Positions 35,766 through 42,480 of a DNA stretch of 64,000 bases are shown here, one piece after another. A program made the position numbers and the translations under genes. Numbering within the stretch: position 1 is the stretch's first letter; each line of letters begins with the position of its first letter. The stretch comes from WTAW01 sp964406575. GTDB lineage: Bacteria > Acidobacteriota > Aminicenantia > Aminicenantales > Aminicenantaceae. The notes under the pieces are model-generated. The model saw nothing but the letters and a program-made list of their open reading frames with translations. It had not been told where the DNA came from and did no database searches. The DNA is taken from the NCBI GenBank assembly GCA_964406575.1, contig CAYOSH010000009.1:1-64000 (forward strand), written 5' to 3'.

Positions 35766-36902
35766 ATGAAGAAACCTCAAATCTTGGTTGTCGAAGACGA
35801 AGGCATAGTTGCGAAAAGCATCCAGAATATGTTGCGTAATTTAGGATATAGTTCCTCAGGATTTGCGACTTCCGGAGAGATGGCCATACAAAAAGCAGAA
35901 GAGATCCAGCCTGATTTGATTTTGATGGATATCAGGCTAAAAGGGACTATGGATGGTGTGGAAGCGGCCCAAGAAATACACAGAAGGTTTGGTATTCCGA
36001 TTGTGTATTTGACAGCCTACGGAGATGAGAAAACTCTTGAAAGAGCAAAGATCAGCGAGCCATTTGGATATTTGCTCAAGCCTTTTGAAGAACAAGATCT
36101 GCACTCGACCATTGAAATGGCCCTGTATAAGAGCAAAATGGAGAAAAAACGGGAGGAACTTCATAGAAAATTGAAAGAATCTCAGGCCAAGCTTATTCAA
36201 ACTGAAAAGATGGCGGCCATGGGAACAATGACAGCCGGACTTGCCCATGAACTGAACAATCCGCTCATGAGCATTCTCAATTTTGTGCTCTATGCCCAGA
36301 AACACACCCCGAAAGATTATAGGATATACCCTATGCTGCATGATGCGGAAACTGAGACTCGGCGTTGTGTGGATATTATACGTAATCTTTTAATGTATTC
36401 CCGGATGGAGGAGAGTGAAGAAGGATTCAAGAAAGAGAGTCTTGCCGTTATTCTGGAGCGTGTATTGGCACTGTTGTCGAGTCAAATAAAGAGCCAGAAA
36501 GTTCTACTAACGAAGAGAATTAGCAGGGGAATCCCAATGATATGGGTGTTGGAAAACAACATGCAGCAGATCTTTTTCAATATTATCGGCAACGCTTTGG
36601 ATGCTGTGAAAGAAGTGGAGATAAAAAAAGTTCATGTTGACATGAGGCAGAAGGGAGAATACTGTCAGGTGCTCATTTCTGATAGTGGAAAAGGCATCTC
36701 TTCAGAAAATCAGTCAAAAATTTTTGATCCCTTTTTCACTACAAAATCAGTTGGTGAGGGGACAGGCCTTGGATTATCCATTTGCCAGAGTATAGTCAAG
36801 GCTCATGGGGGCACGATTTCATTTGATAGCCAGTGTGACAAAGAAGCAACATTTAAGATTCTTCTTCCGATCGAGAGAAGAGGATCAAAGGAAGGTGTTT
36901 AA
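35766..36902 (+). CDS. Receiver - histidine kinase (HELNN type)
   Basis: 378 aa. The REC (ILVVEDEGIVAKSIQNML, LILMDIRLKGTMDG, LLKPFEEQDLHSTIEMALYK) is nearly interchangeable with the receiver of 40455. A short coiled coil joins it to HisKA (GLAHELNNPLMSI) and HATPase (NIIGNALDAV, ISDSGKGIS, GTGLGLSICQS). It starts a tight group with the receiver at 36904 (1 nt after its stop) and the KaiB-like gene at 37298. Confidence 0.93.
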   Translation: MKKPQILVVEDEGIVAKSIQNMLRNLGYSSSGFATSGEMAIQKAEEIQPDLILMDIRLKGTMDGVEAAQEIHRRFGIPIVYLTAYGDEKTLERAKISEPFGYLLKPFEEQDLHSTIEMALYKSKMEKKREELHRKLKESQAKLIQTEKMAAMGTMTAGLAHELNNPLMSILNFVLYAQKHTPKDYRIYPMLHDAETETRRCVDIIRNLLMYSRMEESEEGFKKESLAVILERVLALLSSQIKSQKVLLTKRISRGIPMIWVLENNMQQIFFNIIGNALDAVKEVEIKKVHVDMRQKGEYCQVLISDSGKGISSENQSKIFDPFFTTKSVGEGTGLGLSICQSIVKAHGGTISFDSQCDKEATFKILLPIERRGSKEGV

Positions 36903-36903
36903 A

Positions 36904-37287
36904 ATGCCTAGACGTATTCTCGTCATTGATGACGAAACAGGTATCAGGAAATCATTTATGTTGGCATTCGAGGACACTCCCTATGAGGTCCAAACTGCAG
37001 AATCAGGGGAGAAAGGAATTGCCATGGCCAAAAAATCGAAATATGATTTGGCCTTTCTTGATTTAAAAATGCCAGGCATGAATGGGGTGGAGACATTGCG
37101 GGAACTCCGGAAAATGGACAGGGATGTCCCTATATACATCATTACGGCCTTTCATCAGGAGTTCTTTGACCAGCTCAAGAAGGCTAAAGAAGACAAATTG
37201 GATTTTGAGCTCCTCCAGAAGCCGGTCGATAGTGAAAAACTTGTGGCGATTGTCAGGGCTATTTTTGAAGGTTCAGCAAGGTATTGA
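36904..37287 (+). CDS. Single-domain response regulator
   Basis: 127 aa receiver (ILVIDDETGIRKS, LAFLDLKMPGMNG, LLQKPVDSEKL). ATG 36904 follows GGAAGGTG; the longer open frame upstream overlaps the kinase and is rejected. It sits between the REC-kinase at 35766 and the KaiB-like gene, 10 nt before the latter, so these three are probably one transcription unit. Confidence 0.9.
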   Translation: MPRRILVIDDETGIRKSFMLAFEDTPYEVQTAESGEKGIAMAKKSKYDLAFLDLKMPGMNGVETLRELRKMDRDVPIYIITAFHQEFFDQLKKAKEDKLDFELLQKPVDSEKLVAIVRAIFEGSARY

Positions 37288-37297
37288 GAGGTTAGCC

Positions 37298-37558
37298 ATG
37301 TATTTATTAAGACTTTACATTGCCGGTCAAACCGCCAAGGCCCAAAAAGCTATAAAGGATCTGGAAGCGCTTTTAGACGAATACTGCAAGGGAGAATATT
37401 CATTTGAGATTATTGATATCATGGAGAACCCTCAACTGGCAACATATGATCAGATTATCGTCACGCCTACAATTATAAAGCTGCTGCCGCCACCAATAGC
37501 CAGAATAACAGGAGAGTTTAATGATAAAAACCGGGCCAAGGAAGCGTTAGGTTTATGA
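37298..37558 (+). CDS. kaiB: KaiB-like protein
   Basis: 86 aa, thioredoxin-like. The sequence follows cyanobacterial KaiB closely: LLRLYIAGQT at the N-terminus, then IIDIMENPQLATYDQI, TPTIIKLLPPP and RITGEF. It ends about 15 residues sooner than the cyanobacterial protein. In cyanobacteria KaiB binds KaiC and competes with the kinase SasA. No KaiC or KaiA is in the window, and the neighbours are a REC-kinase and a receiver 10 nt upstream. It may work with a KaiC elsewhere or with the MEDS-domain kinase at 12371, whose sensor is KaiC-related (inference). Confidence 0.9.
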   Translation: MYLLRLYIAGQTAKAQKAIKDLEALLDEYCKGEYSFEIIDIMENPQLATYDQIIVTPTIIKLLPPPIARITGEFNDKNRAKEALGL

Positions 37559-37681
37559 GGAGGGAAGGGAAGAGAAATTCTTGGCAGATCAGGAAAAGGT
37601 TTGTTTTCTTATGTTCCAATGAATGCGATCTTCAACATCAAATTTAAATCTTTTCCCAAATTTAAAAAGAAGGCAAAAAAA

Positions 37682-38068
37682 ATGACAAAAGCACAGCTAC
37701 TTATTGTGGAAGATGATGGTCTTGTGGCTAAAGACATTGAGATAATGCTGGAAAAGTTGAGTTACGGCGTCGCGGGAGTAGCCATGTCTGGAGAAAAAGC
37801 TGTTATTAAAGCGACGGATTTGCGGCCAGATTTGATCCTGATGGATATCGGATTGAGAGGATACCTGAATGGGATAGAAGCAGCGGAAAAGATCCGTAGT
37901 CGGTTGAATATTCCTGTGGTCTATCTGACTGCCTATGGGGATGAGGATACCATTGAAAAAGCTAAAAAAACAAAGCCTTTGGGATTTTTATTCAAGCCCA
38001 TCCAGGAGGATGATTTATCTCACGCTATAGAGCAAGCTCTTTTTAAGAGTGAAACGGGAAGAAATTGA
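37682..38068 (+). CDS. Receiver, split first part of a REC-PAS-HD-GYP protein
   Basis: 128 aa from ATG 37682 (8 nt after GAAGG). Receiver with LLIVEDDGLVAKDIEIMLEK, LILMDIGLRGYLNG and LFKPIQEDDLSHAIEQALFK. It ends where the fused paralogue at 40455 runs on into a PAS domain. The following PAS-HD-GYP frame starts within its stop codon (TTGA). A one-base indel in the A-rich junction would explain the split, though coupled translation of two proteins is also possible. Confidence 0.87.
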   Translation: MTKAQLLIVEDDGLVAKDIEIMLEKLSYGVAGVAMSGEKAVIKATDLRPDLILMDIGLRGYLNGIEAAEKIRSRLNIPVVYLTAYGDEDTIEKAKKTKPLGFLFKPIQEDDLSHAIEQALFKSETGRN

Positions 38069-39063
38069 AAAAGAAAAAGCATTGGGTAGAGGCAGCGTTC
38101 AAGATTATGGGGGATGCAGTGATTACAACTGATAAAGAGGGCACAGTGACATTCATGAATCCTGTTGCTGAAGATCTGACAGGCTGGAAACTTGAAGAGG
38201 CGATAGGGAGAGATTTGGGAGAAGAGCTCAATATTTTAAAGGATGAAAGAATAGCCTCGGGCGTTGTACGGAAAAAATATACTTCGGAAAACTGGGTGAC
38301 GGAAGAAATTGAATCTGATACTCAGGCAGTACTTGTGTCTAAAAAGGGAGAGAAGATACCAATTAGGTACAGCAAAACTCCTATTTATGACGAGAGAGAT
38401 GACACTCTCAGTTGTGTGTTGGTTCTGAAGGATATTTCTCCTCAGAGGAAAGTTGAGGAAATTCTCAAGCAAAACAGTGAGAAATTGAGGAAGGCCATGG
38501 AATGCACTATCCAAGCCATATCCCTGATTGTGGAAACGAGGGATCACTACACGGCCACGCATCAACGAAGGGTTTCACACTTGGCATGCGCCATAGCAGA
38601 GAAGATGGGCTTTGTAGAGGAGAGGCTTAATGGAATTCTCGTGGCCGGTGGTTTTCATGATATTGGAAAGATATATTCACCCAAAGAAATTCTCAACAAA
38701 CCCGGAAAATTGACAGATAGTGAGTATGCAGTCATCATGAATCACTCCCAGGTAGGGTATGAAATCTTAAAGACTGTCGAATTCCCCTGGCCAATCGCCC
38801 AAAGGGTGCTCCAGCATCATGAAAGGATGGATGGATCGGGCTATCCAAATGGATTATCGGGTGAAGATATTCTTTTAGAAGCGAGACTATTGGCTGTCGC
38901 CGATGTTGTCGAGGCGATGTCGGCCGACCGGCCATACAGACGGGCATTAGGAATTGATGTGGCCTTGGAAGAGATCGAGAAGGAGAGAGGCGAAACGTTT
39001 GATCCTGAAGTTGTCGATGCCTGTTTGAGACTATTCAGAGAAGATGGATATAAACTTGATTAA
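38065..39063 (+). CDS. PAS - HD-GYP c-di-GMP phosphodiesterase
   Basis: 332 aa from TTG 38065. A PAS domain (5-125: MGDAVITTDKEGTVTFMNPV) precedes an HD-GYP domain (about 145-332) with HDIGK, the metal-binding HH pair in QHHERMDGSGYPNGL (canonical GYP loop) and DVVEAMSADRPYR. It should hydrolyse c-di-GMP. It depends on translational coupling or frameshifting from the receiver gene before it; compare the fused 40455 protein. Confidence 0.9.
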   Translation: MKKKKHWVEAAFKIMGDAVITTDKEGTVTFMNPVAEDLTGWKLEEAIGRDLGEELNILKDERIASGVVRKKYTSENWVTEEIESDTQAVLVSKKGEKIPIRYSKTPIYDERDDTLSCVLVLKDISPQRKVEEILKQNSEKLRKAMECTIQAISLIVETRDHYTATHQRRVSHLACAIAEKMGFVEERLNGILVAGGFHDIGKIYSPKEILNKPGKLTDSEYAVIMNHSQVGYEILKTVEFPWPIAQRVLQHHERMDGSGYPNGLSGEDILLEARLLAVADVVEAMSADRPYRRALGIDVALEEIEKERGETFDPEVVDACLRLFREDGYKLD

Positions 39064-39075
39064 AAGAAGTGATGA

Positions 39076-39450
39076 ATGATGCGTGTATTCATTGCAGACG
39101 ATTCTGGAGACATTCGCACCTCCCTGAGGAAAAGACTGTCCCTGATTGAGGGAGTTGAAATTGTCGGAGATTCAGAGACTACAACTGGTGCCACAAGAGA
39201 AATAGAGAGGCTAAAGCCGGATTTTGTGATCCTGGATCTTTTTATGCCCGGAGGGGGTGGGATTGTTACACTCAAAGCAATAAAAAAGGCAAAACCTCCG
39301 CCAAAAGTTATCGTGTTTACAAACTATTCTCTCCCAGAATACAAAAAATTGTGTTTGGCATACGGAGCCGAACGCTTTTATGACAAATCCACCGAATTCC
39401 GTGAACTTATTGCTACTATCAGTCAATATCAAGAAATAAGATTTCAATAA
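39076..39450 (+). CDS. NarL-type receiver without DNA-binding domain
   Basis: 124 aa. The receiver (VFIADDSGDIRTSLRKRL, FVILDLFMPGGGG, YDKSTEFRELI) is of the NarL/LuxR class but ends before any helix-turn-helix. It would signal by protein contact or phosphate passage. It follows the HD-GYP gene by 12 nt. A frameshifted copy of its first third lies directly downstream. Confidence 0.88.
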   Translation: MMRVFIADDSGDIRTSLRKRLSLIEGVEIVGDSETTTGATREIERLKPDFVILDLFMPGGGGIVTLKAIKKAKPPPKVIVFTNYSLPEYKKLCLAYGAERFYDKSTEFRELIATISQYQEIRFQ

Positions 39451-39467
39451 AAGCCAGGAGGTTACGG

Positions 39468-39585
39468 ATGATGCATCTATTTACGTCTATTTATTGCAGA
39501 CAATTCTGAGATGATCCGGACATATCTAATGCCAACGATCTTTCCTACGCTGAAGTGTTATGTGAACCGCTGGAAAATTTTATGA
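39468..39585 (+). pseudogene. Frameshifted duplicate of the 39076 receiver
   Basis: A good ribosome-binding site (AGGAGG) and two ATGs are kept, but the frame breaks after four codons. The +1 frame reads LRLFIADNSEMIRTYLMPT, plainly homologous to MRVFIADDSGDIRTSLRKRL at 39079. It then drifts and stops at 39585. A tandem duplicate in an early state of decay. Confidence 0.7.
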
Positions 39586-39662
39586 ACGAGGGAGACGTTG
39601 TCATTTGATTTTGTGCCATCTGATTATGCGGACAATGAACAATTTGTTAAAGTTGAAAGTTT

Positions 39663-40253
39663 ATGGTTGAAGAAATTTATCTGATTCGTCACGGATTGAC
39701 AGACTCGAATAAGAAAAAGATTTATGCGGGCTGGAATGGAGAGAGTTTGAGTGCGGAAGGAATTATGGCGATTAGAGATGTCAGTAAAAGGTTGCTGAAA
39801 TTCCATATAGAAAAGATTTATTCGAGTCCTATCCGAAGAGCTATCCAGACCGCTGAAATCATCGGTAGTACCTTGAAGGTAGGTGTTGTTATTGAAGGAT
39901 ATCTTAAAGAAATGCAAATGGGCCCATGGGAAGGATTATCTGAGAATGAAGTAGCAGAGATCTATCCAAATGAATGGAAAATATGGAACACAAAACCTTC
40001 AGACTTGAGGATAGAAAGAAGAGAGATTCTAAGAGATTTGCTGTTGAGATCTTTGATTGGCATAAACAGGATTTCTGGTCTTTCAAATTGCTCAAGAATT
40101 CTTGCTGTCACACATATCGCAATTATCCGAATGTTGATGGTTTATCACAACGGATTGTATCTGGATGACTACAGGAAAATAGAAGCGCCAAACGGCGCAG
40201 TTTTTGTTATCAACAGTAACAAACCCTCAAAAAAAATGATACGAGTCTTCTAA
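39663..40253 (+). CDS. Histidine phosphatase (phosphoglycerate-mutase-like)
   Basis: 196 aa. RHG motif in YLIRHGLTDSN (phosphohistidine nucleophile), SSPIRRAIQTAE, Glu in EMQMGPWEGLSENE and the second His in LAVTHIAIIRML: all four catalytic positions of the branch-1 family are present. Substrate is unknown; members act on phosphosugars, cobalamin precursors or, in SixA, on phosphohistidine proteins. Its place inside a phosphorelay block makes a SixA-like phosphohistidine role thinkable, but it is closer to the CobC/PGAM type. Confidence 0.87.
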   Translation: MVEEIYLIRHGLTDSNKKKIYAGWNGESLSAEGIMAIRDVSKRLLKFHIEKIYSSPIRRAIQTAEIIGSTLKVGVVIEGYLKEMQMGPWEGLSENEVAEIYPNEWKIWNTKPSDLRIERREILRDLLLRSLIGINRISGLSNCSRILAVTHIAIIRMLMVYHNGLYLDDYRKIEAPNGAVFVINSNKPSKKMIRVF

Positions 40254-40454
40254 AAAATCCACTCCAATTGAAATGATATTTTTATTTGAAGGTTTATATC
40301 TTTTGTTCAATAAATCATCTTTCTTTATACCTTTCACCTGCGGTCATAATCCATAGGAGATATATTTATTAAAATCCCCTCCAGGTAGCTATTTGATCAA
40401 AAAACTTAAAAGCTCAAGAATTTCTTCTTAAGTTATCGAAAAAGGAGTTGAATT

Positions 40455-41855
40455 ATGTCTACAGCAAGGATACTGGTCGTTGAGGATGAAGGCATTGTAG
40501 CTCAAAGCATACAAAACATGTTGAATAATTTGGGATATGATGTGTGCGGAATTGCTCTTACTGGGAAAGCAGCTGTCCGGAAAGCCGGGGAAACACAGCC
40601 TGATTTGGTGCTAATGGATATCAAGCTGAAGGGAGATATGGACGGTGTGGATGCTGCGGAACAAATCCTTGAGTTATTCGACCTTCCTGTGGTTTTTCTG
40701 ACTGCCTATGTTGATGAGGCAACCCTCCGACGAGCCAAGATCACGCAACCTTTTGGATATTTGCTCAAACCTTTCGAAGAGCAGGATTTACATTCGACTA
40801 TCGAGATTGCATTGTACAAAAGCAAAATGGACAGAAAACTGAAAGAGAGAGAACATTGGTTCTCAACAGTACTCCAGAGCATCGGCGATGGAGTGATTGT
40901 GACAGATAAAGGGGGGAAAGTGACATTCATGAATCCTGTAGCCGAGGAGTTGAGTGGCAAGAAGTTGGAAAAGGTGTCAGGAAAATCCATGAAGGGTAAT
41001 TTCAATATAACAAATGAAGAAACTGTTCTTTCCAAATTATATAATGGGAGAAAACCGATTGATAAAAGTAATCTCCATCGCATTAACCAATCCGTACTGA
41101 GCAAGGAAAATCGAAAGATTCCCATTGATTGTAACAATGCTCCAATATTGGATGATAAAGGCAGTATGCTGGGCAATGTATTGGTCTTCCGTGACATAAC
41201 TGAAAGGGTGGACGCTCAGGAAGAGCTTCGGCAGAGTTTCATAAAAACACAGCGTGTATTGGAAGAGACAATCCATGCTATCTCTAGAATAGTGGAGACG
41301 CGAGATCCTTACACAGCAGGTCACCAGCAGCGTGTGGCAAATCTTGCATGTGCAATCGCCACAGAAATGGGTCTTCCTGACGATCAGATCGATGGCATTC
41401 GCTTTGCTGGTGCCATTCATGATATTGGCAAATTGTTCGTCCCTGCAGAGATTCTCTCTAAGCCAACAAAATTAAACGATGCAGAAATGGTCCTGGTAAA
41501 AAGCCATCCCAAGGTTGGATATGAAATATTGAAAGGGATTGAGTTCCCCTGGCCTGTAGCTGAAATCATACTCCAGCATCACGAGAGAATGCTGGGAGAT
41601 GGCTACCCAAATGGATTAAAAGGGCCAGAGATTCTCTTGGGGGCCAGAATTTTAGCAGTCGCGGATGTCGTAGAGGCCATGTCTTCCCATCGGCCTTATC
41701 GTCCTGCTCTAGGAATTAATAAAGCCTTGGAAGAGATTTCCGTTTATAGATCATATTCTTACGATCCAGATGTGGTGGATGCGTGTTTGAGGATATTTGA
41801 GAAGAAGTATGATTGGATCTCTAAAGAGATGGGAAAGCCTATTTTTGCCGAATGA
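40455..41855 (+). CDS. Receiver - PAS - HD-GYP c-di-GMP phosphodiesterase (fused)
   Basis: 466 aa from ATG 11-12 nt after AAAGGAG. REC (1-120: ILVVEDEGIVAQSIQNML, LVLMDIKLKGDMDG), PAS (135-255), HD-GYP (275-460) with HDIGK and QHHERMLGDGYPNGL; the usual DGxGYP is LGDGYP here. A phosphorylation-controlled c-di-GMP hydrolase and the full-length paralogue of the split pair at 37682/38065. It is the last intact gene of the signalling block. Confidence 0.93.
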   Translation: MSTARILVVEDEGIVAQSIQNMLNNLGYDVCGIALTGKAAVRKAGETQPDLVLMDIKLKGDMDGVDAAEQILELFDLPVVFLTAYVDEATLRRAKITQPFGYLLKPFEEQDLHSTIEIALYKSKMDRKLKEREHWFSTVLQSIGDGVIVTDKGGKVTFMNPVAEELSGKKLEKVSGKSMKGNFNITNEETVLSKLYNGRKPIDKSNLHRINQSVLSKENRKIPIDCNNAPILDDKGSMLGNVLVFRDITERVDAQEELRQSFIKTQRVLEETIHAISRIVETRDPYTAGHQQRVANLACAIATEMGLPDDQIDGIRFAGAIHDIGKLFVPAEILSKPTKLNDAEMVLVKSHPKVGYEILKGIEFPWPVAEIILQHHERMLGDGYPNGLKGPEILLGARILAVADVVEAMSSHRPYRPALGINKALEEISVYRSYSYDPDVVDACLRIFEKKYDWISKEMGKPIFAE

Positions 41856-41881
41856 AGAAAATGCTCCTCCATATCTGACCT

Positions 41882-42127
41882 CTCGAGTGTTTCAAACCAA
41901 TCATAGAGATCATTAATGAAAGTCGATCCTTCGATCAGAGCTCATACCCGTTAGGTGAAATTCAAAATATTTATAAACCAATCCAATCATCAAAACTGGA
42001 TGGGATGCAGACAATTGAGCAATCCCTCGTACAGCTTTGCAAAGAAGGAAAAATAAATTTTGAAATCGCGAAATCCTTTCTTAAGGATTATTCTAAATTT
42101 GAATTTATGCAGTTAGTGGGCAGCTAA
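41882..42127 (+). pseudogene. PilT-like ATPase C-terminal remnant
   Basis: An open frame without a good start reads IIEIINESRSFDQ..., then IQSSKLDGMQTIEQSLVQLC and EGKINFEIAKSFL. This follows the tail of twitching ATPases (IREGKT-QIYSIIQTSSK-GMQTMEQSL-LYKKGLI). No Walker motifs remain. It marks the right edge of the AT-rich signalling block and suggests that a pilus-retraction gene once lay here. Confidence 0.55.
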
Positions 42128-42480
42128 TCAGTTAACAGAAAAAGAGAGGCAACCTCGCTTTTAATCCCTTACGTTCCTCCATATATCCTACATTTATCCT
42201 CCCCATATTAAGTTCTTTCCAAATATTCATTCCAAAAATTTATCCCTCCATCCTTTTCACCTCCTTCCTTTCGCTGACCTTGAGCGGTAGTTTATCTTTA
42301 GTTTAAAGTCTTTGTCTGGTGGGGAGGAGCTTTCCCCAACTTCCTTGCAAAATCGATGAAATTCATATAATCTTTTTATGCTCTTTACCAGAGTAAAAAT
42401 GACTGCTCGAATCCAAACTCAGACATCGGCATCAAATGACGGTCTTATTTGATAATTTATATTAGTGAAGGAGTTTAAGA
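42128..42480. other. Intergenic region before the metabolic cluster
   Basis: About 350 bp with no credible gene. It is AT-rich and contains a short hairpin (GGGGAGGAGCTTTCCCC, about 42321-42337) of unknown role. It should hold the promoter of the 42481 operon, but I find no confident -35/-10 pair. The ATG at 42481 follows GAAGGAG. Confidence 0.4.
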
